Origin: Lelliottia nimipressuralis
GTDB taxonomy: Bacteria; Pseudomonadota; Gammaproteobacteria; Enterobacterales; Enterobacteriaceae
Length of the DNA stretch: 64,000 nt
Direction: 5' to 3'
NCBI RefSeq assembly: GCF_004402045.1
Contig: NZ_SOMG01000015.1
Span: forward strand, 62,001-126,000
In this document: positions 19,590 to 30,346 of the stretch, piece by piece
Layout of the letters: each line of letters opens with the position of its first letter
Numbering within the stretch: position 1 is the stretch's first letter
Notes under the pieces: generated by a model
Databases searched by the model: none
What the model saw: only the letters and a program-made list of their open reading frames with translations
What the model was told of the DNA's origin: nothing
Translations under genes and position numbers: made by a program

Positions 19590-19616
19590 GGCGATCCAGG
19601 CATTCCCTGGATCGCC
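19590..19616. terminator. Hairpin after the hcp gene
   Basis: An 11-bp perfect stem GGCGATCCAGG / CCTGGATCGCC with a five-base loop, between the convergent hcp and symE-like genes. No strong T run follows, so termination is probable rather than certain. Confidence 0.6.
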
Positions 19617-19632
19617 TGGTTAATCTTAAGCG

Positions 19633-20082
19633 CTACCCTTTTCCACTTTCGTTCACTGGCAAATCCCCCGTATCAATTAACGCTCCCGGAAACGTCTCCA
19701 GCCACTTCATCATCTTCAGTTTGTTGGTATACGTTGCACTGACACCTTCCAGACAGCCCCACAGCTCACGGGAATTTTGCGGCGTAATCACAATACAATC
19801 CGGCATCACGCGGATCTTCACTGCAATGCCCGCCCTGAACCCGGCGCGGGTTAACCACTCACCGGATAACGGAAGATGGTTGCGCTCCATTCGGGTATAA
19901 AGCTCAACGCAGGCAGAATCCGCCTCTCCTCTTTCGTGCAGATACGCAGAGTGGATCGGCTCGTCGTGCAAGGCCCGGATGCTCTTTTTGCGTAGCTTCT
20001 CGCGATTTTCTTGCTGAATAGCTAATTCTGCATTTTCTGTTTGGGCAATAGCCCGCTCTGGCATAGAATTCTTCGCAGCCAT
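19633..20082 (-). CDS. SymE-like type I toxin
   Basis: 149 residues; the C-terminal half (LSGEWLTRAGFRAGIAVKIR, then PDCIVITPQ) matches the SymE toxin family, whose E. coli member is SOS-induced and impairs RNA and translation or condenses the nucleoid. The N-terminal third is charged and unlike E. coli SymE, so the protein is longer than the 113-residue K-12 form. ATG at 20082 is chosen for the GGGAG site upstream; an ATG two codons earlier also exists. A LexA-like site lies at 20219 and an antisense RNA is predicted over its start. Confidence 0.8.
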   Translation of the reverse strand: MAAKNSMPERAIAQTENAELAIQQENREKLRKKSIRALHDEPIHSAYLHERGEADSACVELYTRMERNHLPLSGEWLTRAGFRAGIAVKIRVMPDCIVITPQNSRELWGCLEGVSATYTNKLKMMKWLETFPGALIDTGDLPVNESGKG

Positions 20083-20152
20083 AATCAACTCCCTTTTAGT
20101 TGTTTGTGGTTAGCGGTATGGAGGTGGTCGCACACCTTTGTACCGCGATTCC
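20076..20152 (+). ncRNA. Predicted SymR-like antisense RNA opposite the symE start
   Basis: On the plus strand a TAGAAT -10 (20064-20069) stands 17 bases after a weak TTGGGC -35. Initiation near 20076 and a hairpin at 20113-20146 (GCGGTA...TACCGC, inner AGGTG/CACCT) followed by a T-rich stretch would give an RNA of about 75 nt covering the toxin ribosome site. E. coli SymR is 77 nt in the same position. Prediction only. Confidence 0.5.
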
Positions 20153-20207
20153 TTTTCTTACCTTTTTACATATGCTTCTGAACTCAATTGGTGGATTAAC
20201 AGTCGCT

Positions 20208-20234
20208 ATTATACTGCTATGGATAAATGTACAG
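20208..20234 (-). promoter_or_regulatory. LexA-like box and -10 of the symE-like gene
   Basis: On the minus strand CTGTACATTTATCCAT (20234-20219) matches the 16-base LexA consensus at 12 positions, and a perfect TATAAT follows at 20213-20208. SOS control of symE is known in E. coli. It implies a 5' leader of about 120 nt. Confidence 0.6.
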
Positions 20235-20402
20235 GGGATTAATAATTAAGGTTGTGTGGGAAATGCGAGATAGCTCGAGGAAAGTTAATATATTTATCTC
20301 CGCCTTAATATCACCATGACGAATCTATCAAAATCCAAAAATAACCCTAGTCAATATAACTATCAAATAGAGGGTGATATTACCATCACCCTCTGCGCTT
20401 AA

Positions 20403-20630
20403 CTAACGATATTTCCGAGAATAATTTGTTTTGATTACTGTATTGATGTAACTGTTCAGTCCCTGCCCTGCTGAGGCGAGTTCTTTCAACTTGCTTACAC
20501 CTGCAGCGCCCGGTTTGACAGAATCGTAAACGTAATTCATTCCATCGCTAAATCGAACTATAATTGAATCATGGGTGGTTTCATAAAAAACCACGCCAGA
20601 ATCACCACCTTTATTAGAATAAGCTGGCAT
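20403..20630 (-). CDS. KTSC-domain protein
   Basis: 75 residues beginning MPAYSNKGGDSGVVFYETTH and ending in a NTVIKTNYSRKYR tail. The pattern of S..V.FY, I.V.F..G..Y.Y and LNSYINTVIK fits the KTSC domain, a small fold of unknown role sometimes joined to lysyl-tRNA-synthetase-like or phage proteins. The ATG at 20630 has GAGGAT upstream and is preferred to a TTG-type start nine codons earlier. The gene stands alone in AT-rich DNA between two toxin loci. Confidence 0.7.
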   Translation of the reverse strand: MPAYSNKGGDSGVVFYETTHDSIIVRFSDGMNYVYDSVKPGAAGVSKLKELASAGQGLNSYINTVIKTNYSRKYR

Positions 20631-20832
20631 ATTTTCATCCTCATTTGATCGCAGCAAAAATGTCTGCCAGGACGTTATATGCCTAAAATGGCAGTTCTTT
20701 CTTGAACCAGATCATTAATCTATTAATAAAATGCATATAAAAATTATTAACTCTCGCGAGACTATCAATTATTGCATTACATCTAGCATCCAAAAAATTC
20801 CAATAACGTCTGAATAATTTGGTGCTGTAATA

Positions 20833-21117
20833 TCACTCCCCAGCAAGCGCTCTGAAAAAGGCAGGATTCTCCCGAATCACATTCAGCACTTTCGCCGCCA
20901 ATCCCGTTGGGTTACGGCGTTTCGACTCCCAGCTTTTTATCGTATCAACGCTCGTACCAAGCGCCTTCGCCATCTCACTTTGCGTGACATTGAGCTGTTC
21001 TCTGATTGCGCGAACATCTGCAACTTCATAGCGAGTTACTCTGGAGGCTGCTTTCCTTCCGCTATGGATCTCAACAGCCTCTTCGAGTGAAGATTTTAAC
21101 TCATCAAAGATACTCAT
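20833..21117 (-). CDS. NadS-like HTH antitoxin
   Basis: 94 residues with an N-terminal acidic helix (MSIFDELKSSLEEAVEIHSG) and a Cro/C1-type helix-turn-helix around LNVTQSEMAKALGTSVDTIK and WESKRRNPTG. It is the partner type found after HigB/RelE toxins (NadS/HigA-2 group): it neutralises the toxin and represses the operon. It begins 17 bases after the toxin stop. The ATG at 21117 is taken rather than an upstream in-frame start because it gives the family N-terminus. Confidence 0.85.
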   Translation of the reverse strand: MSIFDELKSSLEEAVEIHSGRKAASRVTRYEVADVRAIREQLNVTQSEMAKALGTSVDTIKSWESKRRNPTGLAAKVLNVIRENPAFFRALAGE

Positions 21118-21134
21118 TGTCAGCCTCCGCCTGT

Positions 21135-21506
21135 CTAATTGGAGTACATAGTACACCTTTCATTTACGGCATTGGAAGCCGTATTTTTCAGAACAGAAGT
21201 AAGTTTTTTAAGTTCTGCTTTCTCTGCCTCATTCAGGTTGTCCCTGGTGCTTTTTGGATATGCCATGATGAAATAGATCACCTCTTCCGTGGCCAAAAAG
21301 TAAATCACTCTGGCACCGCCTCTCTTTCCCTTTGAGCCTGCCGCCATCCTTATCTTACGTAAACCACCCGTCTGCTGGATTAGGTCGCCTTTATCAGGCC
21401 AGGCAATGAGTTCCTTTTGCAGATCCTTTAATTCATCATCCGTAGCAATGCTTTTAATCTGCCGGGTAAAGAGAGATGTTTCGATAAACTCTATCGCGTG
21501 ACTCAT
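21135..21506 (-). CDS. RelE/HigB-2-type toxin
   Basis: 123 residues matching the HigB-2/RelE-like mRNA interferase group: N-terminal IEFIETSLFTRQI, then IQQTGGLRKIRMA, GKRGGARVIYF and a YFIMAYPKST segment before a charged C-terminus. Such toxins cut mRNA on the ribosome. The ATG at 21506 has GGAAGG upstream and gives the family start; the frame is open for 21 further codons. It is the first gene of a toxin-antitoxin pair and lies just behind a near-consensus LexA box, so induction by DNA damage is likely. Confidence 0.85.
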   Translation of the reverse strand: MSHAIEFIETSLFTRQIKSIATDDELKDLQKELIAWPDKGDLIQQTGGLRKIRMAAGSKGKRGGARVIYFLATEEVIYFIMAYPKSTRDNLNEAEKAELKKLTSVLKNTASNAVNERCTMYSN

Positions 21507-21604
21507 CCATGGTTCCTTCCCTAATCGCAGCAATAACCTGAAGAAATCAGGGTCAGGCTCTTGCTGCATAGTTACTCTTCCTTGAGCAATATTGCGCCAT
21601 GAAA

Positions 21605-21620
21605 CTGTATTTATATACAG
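21605..21620. promoter_or_regulatory. Near-consensus LexA (SOS) box upstream of the toxin-antitoxin pair
   Basis: CTGTATTTATATACAG differs from the ideal CTGTATATATATACAG by one base. It lies about 100 bases upstream of the toxin start and overlaps a TATAAA-like -10 on the minus strand. It also lies just beyond the betT stop codon, but betT reads away from it. Confidence 0.85.
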
Positions 21621-21644
21621 GCTAGAGGTATTTTAAGAATCCGT

Positions 21645-23678
21645 TTAGACATCCGGGAACATCACGCTATTCCCCGGCGCTTCCCTGTGCAGATGGATAA
21701 AGTTCAGGTGCCGTTCATACTGGTCCAGAATGTCCGTAATCACCTGCTCCTTGCTGTAATCCATCAGATCATTCCCCTGGCTCCCTTCCAGCAGGAAGGT
21801 CTCAAGCCGGTAGTAGGTCGATTTCCCGCTGCGCGCCCGGTAGGTAAAACCGGGTACCGAGTACTGCTGCGGCCAGATCTGGTAGACAAAGTTCTGCTCG
21901 TCGCCCATGTGCACCAGCAGATCCAGGTGTCCCAGGGTCTCGCCTTCCTCCGGTGGCAGGTTTTTCAGCTCCACGTAAGCACCACGTAGCTTCAGCTCCT
22001 GCGCTACCTCTTCCATCGCCGGGAAGCAGACCGTCTCCATCATCTGTTTGGTATAGCGCGTGCCCGGGTAGTTCATCAGGCGCGACAGACGTTTCTTCCA
22101 GCTCAGCCTGTCCTGCGCGCCCATCGGGCGCGGCGCGGTGTCGCGGCTGGCGCTGACGCGGCGGTAGTCTTCCACCTTGAGGGACTTATACAGCCCGGCC
22201 ATGACGAAGAAGATGACGAAGCTGAACGGTAGCCCCATTATCACCGTGGTGTTCTGCAGGGCGGAAATACCGTTGGTCATCAGCATGCCGAGCGTCAGCA
22301 GGCCGATGGCGACGGACCAGAAGATGCGCAGCCAGTTCGGCGCGTCGCTGTTGATGTCCTTGAGCTTCGAGGTGAAGTTGCCCAGCACCAGCGCGCCGGA
22401 ATCCGCCGAAGTAACGTAAAACAGCAGGCCGGTAATGGTCGCCACGGACGCACTGAAGGTAAACGCCGGGTACTGCGCCAGCAGGCTGTAGAAGCCGCGC
22501 TCCGGATGCACCATCGCTTCCTGCGCAAAGGTGGCATTGCCGTGAATGATCTCGTGCAACGCGCTGTTGCCGAACACCGACAGCCACAGCAGCGTAAAGG
22601 TGAACGGGATAATCAGCGTGCCCATCACAAACTGGCGGATGGTGCGGCCACGCGAAATACGCGCCAGGAACAGGCCGACAAACGGCGACCACGCCACCCA
22701 CCACGCCCAAAAGAACAGCGTCCAGTTGTTCATCCACTCCACCGGGCGGTCAAAGGCGAAGCTGTTCAGCGTCATGCCCATAAAGCGGTTCACATAGTCA
22801 CCCACGTTAAGCACTAAGGCATTGAGCAGGAAAGAGGTGTCGCCCATAAACAGCACAAACAGGATCAGGCCCAGCGCCAGCGCCACGTTCAGCTCGGACA
22901 GCACGCGGATGCCTTTGTCCACGCCAGAGGTCACCGAAATGGTGGCGATAATGACGGAGAGCGCAATCAGCGCCGCTTTCGCCGCCATCGAATCCGGAAT
23001 ATCAAACAGCACGCTCAGCCCGTAGTTGAGCTGCACCACGCCGATACCGAGCGTGGTCGCGATACCGAAGATGGTGCCGATCACCGCCGCGATATCGACG
23101 CTGTGACCAATCGGTCCGTTTATCTTTTTTCCGAAAATCGGGTACAGCGCGGAGCGAATGGTGAGGGGCAAATTATAACGATAGCTAAAGTATCCGAGCG
23201 CCATGCCCATCAGGGCGTACATCGACCAGCCGGTCAGGCCGTAGTGGAACAGCGTCCAGACCATCGCCTGGCGCGCGGCCTCCATCGTCTGCCCTGCCCC
23301 TTCCGGCGGCTGCATATACTGCGTGACCGGTTCGGCCACGGAGAAGAACATCAGGTCGATGCCGATGCCGGCGGCAAACAGCATCGCGGCCCAGCTCAGC
23401 AGGCTGAACTCGGGTTTTGACTGCTCAGGGCCGAGCTTTACGGAACCGAAGCGCGAGCAGGCAATGCAGACCACGAAGACGATATAGAGCGTCGCCGCCA
23501 GCAAATAGTACCAGCCGAAGGTCTTCGACACCCAGTTCAGGGTGCGCCCAATCCACTCGGCAGAAAAATCACGAAAGAAGATCGTCGTCAGGGAAAACAA
23601 CAAAATCAGCCCGGCGGAAGTATAAAAAACAACCGGATTGATTTTGTCTTTTTCTCTGTCCTGTGAAAGGTCTGTCAT
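21645..23678 (-). CDS. betT: High-affinity choline transporter BetT (BCCT)
   Basis: Proton-coupled choline importer feeding glycine betaine synthesis under osmotic stress. The 677 residues hold about twelve membrane helices up to roughly residue 500, with the BCCT signature FFWAWWVAWSPFVGLFLARI near residue 330, then a long hydrophilic cytoplasmic tail typical of BetT. It is divergent from betI, with a BetI operator at 23741-23760 between them. Length and sequence agree with E. coli BetT. Confidence 0.96.
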   Translation of the reverse strand: MTDLSQDREKDKINPVVFYTSAGLILLFSLTTIFFRDFSAEWIGRTLNWVSKTFGWYYLLAATLYIVFVVCIACSRFGSVKLGPEQSKPEFSLLSWAAMLFAAGIGIDLMFFSVAEPVTQYMQPPEGAGQTMEAARQAMVWTLFHYGLTGWSMYALMGMALGYFSYRYNLPLTIRSALYPIFGKKINGPIGHSVDIAAVIGTIFGIATTLGIGVVQLNYGLSVLFDIPDSMAAKAALIALSVIIATISVTSGVDKGIRVLSELNVALALGLILFVLFMGDTSFLLNALVLNVGDYVNRFMGMTLNSFAFDRPVEWMNNWTLFFWAWWVAWSPFVGLFLARISRGRTIRQFVMGTLIIPFTFTLLWLSVFGNSALHEIIHGNATFAQEAMVHPERGFYSLLAQYPAFTFSASVATITGLLFYVTSADSGALVLGNFTSKLKDINSDAPNWLRIFWSVAIGLLTLGMLMTNGISALQNTTVIMGLPFSFVIFFVMAGLYKSLKVEDYRRVSASRDTAPRPMGAQDRLSWKKRLSRLMNYPGTRYTKQMMETVCFPAMEEVAQELKLRGAYVELKNLPPEEGETLGHLDLLVHMGDEQNFVYQIWPQQYSVPGFTYRARSGKSTYYRLETFLLEGSQGNDLMDYSKEQVITDILDQYERHLNFIHLHREAPGNSVMFPDV

Positions 23679-23740
23679 CCAGTATCCCCACTGTTTTTGT
23701 AACTATTAAAATCCAAATCCGCAACAATTAAGACACATTT

Positions 23741-23760
23741 TATATTGAACGTCCAATCAA
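23741..23760. promoter_or_regulatory. BetI operator between betT and betI
   Basis: TATATTGAACGTCCAATCAA contains the imperfect palindrome ATTGAACGTCCAAT that resembles the E. coli bet operator bound by BetI. Choline would release the repressor. Confidence 0.7.
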
Positions 23761-23806
23761 AAACCGCTTTAATGGTTAACCAACGCTGATGAATGGAGTG
23801 GCAACA

Positions 23807-24394
23807 ATGCCCAAAGTGGGGATGCAGCCAATCCGGCGCAGGCAGCTTATCGACGCCACGCTGGAAGCAATAAATGAAGTGGGAATGCATGACGCGACGA
23901 TCGCGCAGATCGCCCGTCGGGCGGGCGTTTCCACGGGGATCATCAGTCACTACTTCAAAGACAAAAATGGTCTGCTGGAAGCGACCATGCGCGACATCAC
24001 CGGCCAGCTGCGCGATGCGGTATTGAGCCGCCTGCACGCCCTGCCGAACGGCAGCGCGGAGCAGCGCCTGCAGGCGATTGTTGGCGGCAATTTTGATGAG
24101 ACCCAGGTCAGCAGCGCGGCGATGAAGGCTTGGCTGGCCTTCTGGGCGAGCAGCATGCACCAGCCGATGCTCTACCGCCTGCAGCAGGTGAGCAGCCGCC
24201 GCTTATTGTCAAACCTGGTGTACGAGTTCCGCCGCGAACTGCCGCGAAAACAGGCGCAGGAAGCGGGCTACGGGCTGGCGGCGCTGATTGACGGACTATG
24301 GCTGCGCGCCGCCCTGAGCGGCAAACCGCTGGATAAGACGCTGGCCCAGTCGCTTACCTGCCACTTTATCAGCCAGCATTTACCGACCGATTAA
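23807..24394 (+). CDS. betI: Choline-responsive repressor BetI (TetR family)
   Basis: TetR-type repressor of the bet genes, released by choline. The ATG at 23807 gives 195 residues, the E. coli length, starting [20 protein letters not shown]; six upstream codons are open but not needed. The helix-turn-helix covers about residues 25-50 ([20 protein letters not shown]). It begins the betIBA operon, 13 bases before betB. Confidence 0.95.
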   Translation: MPKVGMQPIRRRQLIDATLEAINEVGMHDATIAQIARRAGVSTGIISHYFKDKNGLLEATMRDITGQLRDAVLSRLHALPNGSAEQRLQAIVGGNFDETQVSSAAMKAWLAFWASSMHQPMLYRLQQVSSRRLLSNLVYEFRRELPRKQAQEAGYGLAALIDGLWLRAALSGKPLDKTLAQSLTCHFISQHLPTD

Positions 24395-24407
24395 CCGAGG
24401 AGAATTT

Positions 24408-25880
<1,473 letters not shown>

Positions 25881-25893
25881 CCGGGAGGTTTAT

Positions 25894-27573
25894 TTGCAAT
25901 TTGACTACATCATTATCGGGGCCGGCTCTGCCGGCAACGTACTGGCAACGCGACTGACCGAAGATCCGAACACCACCGTCCTGCTGCTTGAAGCGGGCGG
26001 GCCGGATTACCGCTTTGACTTCCGCACCCAGATGCCCGCCGCGCTGGCGTTCCCGCTGCAGGGCAAGCGCTACAACTGGGCGTATGAAACCGAGCCAGAG
26101 CCCTTCATGAATAACCGCCGCATGGAGTGCGGGCGCGGCAAAGGGCTGGGCGGCTCGTCGCTGATCAATGGCATGTGCTACATCCGCGGTAACGCCATGG
26201 ATCTGGACAACTGGGCTAAAGAGCCGGGCCTGGAGCACTGGAGCTATCTCAACTGCCTGCCCTACTACCGCAAGGCCGAAACGCGCGACGTGGGCCCGAA
26301 CGACTACCACGGCGGCGACGGTCCGGTGAGCGTCACCACCTCTAAGCCGGGCGTGAACCCGCTGTTTGAAGCGATGGTCGAAGCCGGCGTGCAGGCGGGC
26401 TACCCGCGCACTGAGGATCTCAACGGCTATCAGCAGGAAGGCTTCGGGCCAATGGACCGCACGGTGACGCCGCAGGGTCGACGCGCCAGCACCGCGCGCG
26501 GCTATCTGGACCAGGCCAAAAAGCGCCCGAACCTGACCATCCGCACCCATGCCATGACCGATCGCATCCTCTTCGAAGGCAAACGCGCGGCAGGCGTCGA
26601 GTGGCTGGAAGGCGAAAGCACCATTCCGTCCAGAGCGACGGCGAATAAAGAGGTGCTGCTGTGTGCAGGCGCGATCGCCTCCCCGCAGATCCTGCAGCGC
26701 TCCGGCGTGGGCAATGCCGAGCTGCTGAAGCAGTTCGATATCCCGCTGGTGCATGATTTACCCGGCGTGGGCGAAAACCTGCAGGATCACCTGGAGATGT
26801 ATCTTCAGTACGAATGCAAAGAGCCGGTCTCCCTCTACCCTGCCCTGCAGTGGTGGAACCAGCCGAAGATTGGCGCAGAGTGGCTGTTTAACGGCACCGG
26901 CGTGGGCGCGAGCAACCACTTCGAGGCGGGCGGGTTTATCCGCAGCCGCGAAGAGTTCGAGTGGCCGAACATTCAGTACCACTTCCTGCCGGTGGCGATT
27001 AACTACAACGGCTCCAACGCGGTAAAAGAGCACGGTTTCCAGTGCCACGTCGGCTCCATGCGCTCGCCGAGCCGCGGGCACGTGCGGATCACGTCACGGG
27101 ATCCTCACCAGCACCCGGCAATTTTGTTCAACTATATGTCTCACGAGCAGGACTGGCAGGAGTTCCGCGACGCGATCCGCATCACCCGCGAGATCATGCA
27201 CCAGCCGGCGCTGGACAAATACCGTGGCCGCGAAATCAGCCCGGGCATTGACTGCCAGACCGACGAGCAGCTCGACGAGTTCGTGCGCAATCACGCTGAA
27301 ACCGCCTTCCACCCGTGCGGCACCTGCAAGATGGGCTATGACGAGATGGCGGTGGTCGACGGCGAAGGCCGCGTTCACGGGCTGGAAGGGTTACGCGTGG
27401 TGGATGCGTCAATTATGCCGCAGATCATCACCGGTAACCTGAACGCCACCACCATTATGATTGGTGAGAAAGTTGCCGACGCCATTCGCGGGCGCGAGCC
27501 GCTGGCGAAGAGCACGGCGGCGTATTACGTGGCGAACGGCGCGCCGGTTCGTCAGATAACGCAGAAGGCATAA
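25894..27573 (+). CDS. betA: Choline dehydrogenase BetA
   Basis: FAD-dependent membrane-associated GMC oxidoreductase that turns choline into betaine aldehyde. It shows the FAD motif GAGSAG (9-14), the GMC signature [17 protein letters not shown] and the active-site [10 protein letters not shown] near the C-terminus. The start is a TTG at 25894, five bases after a strong GGGAGG site, giving [13 protein letters not shown] as in E. coli; an upstream in-frame ATG lies inside betB and is rejected. The length is 559 residues (E. coli 556). Last gene of betIBA. Confidence 0.95.
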   Translation: MQFDYIIIGAGSAGNVLATRLTEDPNTTVLLLEAGGPDYRFDFRTQMPAALAFPLQGKRYNWAYETEPEPFMNNRRMECGRGKGLGGSSLINGMCYIRGNAMDLDNWAKEPGLEHWSYLNCLPYYRKAETRDVGPNDYHGGDGPVSVTTSKPGVNPLFEAMVEAGVQAGYPRTEDLNGYQQEGFGPMDRTVTPQGRRASTARGYLDQAKKRPNLTIRTHAMTDRILFEGKRAAGVEWLEGESTIPSRATANKEVLLCAGAIASPQILQRSGVGNAELLKQFDIPLVHDLPGVGENLQDHLEMYLQYECKEPVSLYPALQWWNQPKIGAEWLFNGTGVGASNHFEAGGFIRSREEFEWPNIQYHFLPVAINYNGSNAVKEHGFQCHVGSMRSPSRGHVRITSRDPHQHPAILFNYMSHEQDWQEFRDAIRITREIMHQPALDKYRGREISPGIDCQTDEQLDEFVRNHAETAFHPCGTCKMGYDEMAVVDGEGRVHGLEGLRVVDASIMPQIITGNLNATTIMIGEKVADAIRGREPLAKSTAAYYVANGAPVRQITQKA

Positions 27574-27581
27574 TTGTCACG

Positions 27582-27606
27582 CCCTCTCCGTAAAGGAGAG
27601 GGTTTT
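27582..27606 (+). terminator. Terminator of betIBA
   Basis: An 8-bp stem CCCTCTCC / GGAGAGGG with a five-base loop and TTTT, eight bases after the betA stop. The stem resembles that of the 46-bp repeats at 1.76 and 13.81 kb. Confidence 0.85.
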
Positions 27607-27846
27607 CACTATTAAAGCGCGGGTAAACCGTTGCTGTAACCTATAAGAATTAACTATTACCCTGCAATACGTTTTATTATTTAAAACAGTGTTGACACTC
27701 TCTCCTGAACTCCATTAAGTTTTAATCGAAGAATATTTATCCCGACATATACAATATATTCAAATCCAGAATGAAGGGATTTGTCATTATTCTTTCATTC
27801 TTCCCTGCCTTTTATTTTCTGAATCACACAACAGTGAGATAAGATC

Positions 27847-28587
27847 ATGAATAATAGTGCAAACAAGGTTGTCGTTATCACCGGTGCCAGCAGCGGGATT
27901 GGTGAGGCCATTGCCCTCCATTTAGCGAATAACGCGTTTTCGCTGGTGCTGGTGGCGCGCCGCCTGGACAGAATTAATGCCCTCGTGGACAGGATAATCC
28001 AGCAAGGCGGTAAGGCCATCGCCGTTAAGGCTGATGTGACCCGTCAGGACGAGGTTCAGCACGTAATTGACGCCGCCATCGCCGCCTACCAGCGCGTGGA
28101 TGTGCTGATCAACAACGCTGGTTTTATGGCTATCGCCCCCCTTAGCGAGCTGAAAACCGACGAATGGGACAAGATGATTGATACCAATCTGAAAGGCGTG
28201 CTGTACGGCATCGCTGCTGCATTGCCGGTGTTCCAGCGTCAGGGAAGTGGGCACTTTATTAACGTTGCTTCGGTGGCGGGCATCAAGGTCCTGGCTCCCG
28301 GCGGCGTGGTGTACAGCGCGACAAAATTCGCCGTTCGCGCGCTAAGCGAGGGTCTGCGCCAGGAAGCCGGTAAAACGATTCGCACCACGCTTATCTCTCC
28401 CGGCGCTGTCGACAGCGAGCTGCAGTTCGGCAGCTCTGACGAAGAGAGTAAAAAATTTCTTCATGAGTTTTATAAGCAGGCTATTTCGGCTGACGCGATT
28501 GCCCGCTCCGTTTTATTTGCCATCGAACAGCCTGGCGACGTTGATATTAATGAAATTGTTGTTCGTCCGACGCAGGAAGAATTTTAG
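27847..28587 (+). CDS. Short-chain dehydrogenase/reductase
   Basis: 246-residue classical SDR. It has the cofactor motif TGASSGIG (12-19), NNAG, a catalytic Ser in NVASVAG and YSATK, and ARR after the second strand, which suggests NADP(H). The YdfG/serine-3-dehydrogenase-like group is the nearest by eye. It is 33 bases before the ThDP enzyme gene on the same strand, so both probably form an operon and may act on one substrate, for instance decarboxylation or carboligation by one and carbonyl reduction by the other. The substrate is not known. Confidence 0.85.
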   Translation: MNNSANKVVVITGASSGIGEAIALHLANNAFSLVLVARRLDRINALVDRIIQQGGKAIAVKADVTRQDEVQHVIDAAIAAYQRVDVLINNAGFMAIAPLSELKTDEWDKMIDTNLKGVLYGIAAALPVFQRQGSGHFINVASVAGIKVLAPGGVVYSATKFAVRALSEGLRQEAGKTIRTTLISPGAVDSELQFGSSDEESKKFLHEFYKQAISADAIARSVLFAIEQPGDVDINEIVVRPTQEEF

Positions 28588-28620
28588 CATGCGTTAAATA
28601 ATACTGAGTGAGGTGTCATT

Positions 28621-30315
28621 ATGATTAAATCACTAACGTCCTTATCAGATTTAAATATGCGTTCGGGCGCCGATATTCTCCTTGAAGTGCTGGAGAGTGA
28701 AGGCGTGGAATATATTTTTGGCAACCCCGGCACCACCGAACTTCCGCTCATCGATGCTCTGCTTCGTCATGAAAATATTCACTATATTCTGGCCCTCCAG
28801 GAGAGCAGCGTGGTCGCCATTGCTGACGGCTATGCGAAAGCCTCCGGCAAAACCGGTTTTATCAATTTGCATACCGCCAGCGGTCTGGGACACGGCATGG
28901 GGAATCTCATAAACTCGCGGATCATGAAAACCCCGCTGGTGGTCACCGTCGGGCAGCAGGACACGCGGCACTACGTCCGCGACCCGCTTCTGTATGATGA
29001 CATTGTTTCCATTGGTTCCCCGGTCATGAAATGGGCGCAGGAGGTCACCAGCGCCGACCAGCTCCCGGTGCTGGTGCGACGCGCATTTCACGCGGCCAGC
29101 TATCCTCCGGCAGGCCCGGTCCTGCTCTCTCTGCCGATGAACGTCATGGAAGAACTGAGCGACGCCGGGATACAAACGGCGTCCAGAGTGGACTATCACA
29201 CCGTCGCGGGCTCGCTCGACGAGCTGGCGCAGGCGCTGAGCGAGGTCACCCCCGGCAGGATCATGATTGTGGCGGGAGATGAAGTTCACTCCAGCGGCTC
29301 GACGCAGGAGATTGTTCAGCTTGCCGAAGCGCTCAGCGCCCACGTTTACGGCTCCTCCTGGCCGCTGAATTTGCCTTTTCCCACGCAGCACGCGCTCTGG
29401 CGGGGCAACATGCCCACCACCGCAAGTGAAATCGCCAGCATCATCAACGCCTACGATGCCGTGTTTATCATCGGCGGCAGAAGCCTGATCACCATTTTGT
29501 ATAGCGAGGGCGAGGCCATTCCGGCAACCTGTGCGGTGTATCAGCTCTCGGCGGATATGAACGAGCTTGGCCGCACGTATGCCACTCGCCTCTCGGTGAT
29601 GGGGGACATCAAGCTCTCTCTGCACGACCTGCTGCCGAGACTTGACCAGCACCGGGCTGCCAGCAAGCTGCGCCACCAGCAATTGCTGGCTCAGGCGCGC
29701 GAGGAGCGGGAAAACGAGTGGCGGCAGCAGGAAGAACGCCTGGCCGCCGAACGGCTACGACCGGCTATCTCCCCTATGGTGGCGGCCTGGGAAGTCATCC
29801 GCGCCATTCCGGCAGGCACGACAATTGTCGATGAGGCCATTGCCACGGCCAGACACGTCCGCAAGTTTATTTCCGATCGTCAGCATCAGCGGTATTACTT
29901 TATGCGCGGCGGCGGTCTGGGCTGGGGGATGCCCGCAGCAGTAGGTCACTCGCTGGGGCTGGGGCGCGAGCCGGTAGTGTGTCTGGTTGGCGACGGCGCT
30001 TCACTCTATTCACCGCAGGCACTCTGGACGGCAGCACACGAAGCGTTGCCCGTCACCTTTATCGTAATGAATAACCTGGAGTACAACATCCTGAAGAACT
30101 TTATGAAAGGACAGCCGGGCTACAGTTCGACAAAGCTGGGACGTTTTATCGGGATGGATCTGATTAACCCCCAAATTGATTTCCAGTCGCTGGGCACCGC
30201 GTTGGGCATCCGCTGCTGCCGGGTTACCCAGGCCGCGGATATCGCCACGGCGGTGACGCAGGGGCTGCAGTCTGGAAAAACCAATTTGATTGAAATTGCC
30301 ATTTCCGCAGATTGA
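28621..30315 (+). CDS. ThDP-dependent decarboxylase, benzoylformate decarboxylase-like
   Basis: 564 residues with the three-domain plan of pyruvate-oxidase-type ThDP enzymes. The N-terminal domain has the cofactor-activating Glu61 in LQESSVVAIADGYA, followed by INLHTASGLGHGMG, very like benzoylformate decarboxylase (MdlC). The ThDP-binding motif starts with GDG at 457-459 and ends with NN about 27 residues later. The middle FAD-type domain is present, but FAD binding is not expected in this group. A charged stretch REERENEWRQQEERLAAERL near residues 360-380 is unusual. Paired with the SDR upstream. The true substrate (2-oxo acid) is unknown. Confidence 0.8.
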   Translation: MIKSLTSLSDLNMRSGADILLEVLESEGVEYIFGNPGTTELPLIDALLRHENIHYILALQESSVVAIADGYAKASGKTGFINLHTASGLGHGMGNLINSRIMKTPLVVTVGQQDTRHYVRDPLLYDDIVSIGSPVMKWAQEVTSADQLPVLVRRAFHAASYPPAGPVLLSLPMNVMEELSDAGIQTASRVDYHTVAGSLDELAQALSEVTPGRIMIVAGDEVHSSGSTQEIVQLAEALSAHVYGSSWPLNLPFPTQHALWRGNMPTTASEIASIINAYDAVFIIGGRSLITILYSEGEAIPATCAVYQLSADMNELGRTYATRLSVMGDIKLSLHDLLPRLDQHRAASKLRHQQLLAQAREERENEWRQQEERLAAERLRPAISPMVAAWEVIRAIPAGTTIVDEAIATARHVRKFISDRQHQRYYFMRGGGLGWGMPAAVGHSLGLGREPVVCLVGDGASLYSPQALWTAAHEALPVTFIVMNNLEYNILKNFMKGQPGYSSTKLGRFIGMDLINPQIDFQSLGTALGIRCCRVTQAADIATAVTQGLQSGKTNLIEIAISAD

Positions 30316-30346
30316 TCGACCGTTTCAGATGTACCCTACACAACAC

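Noticed and set aside
19568..19900. 110-codon frame on the plus strand after hcp
   Set aside because: Lies over the hairpin and the SymE-like coding region on the other strand; no ribosome site or family likeness.
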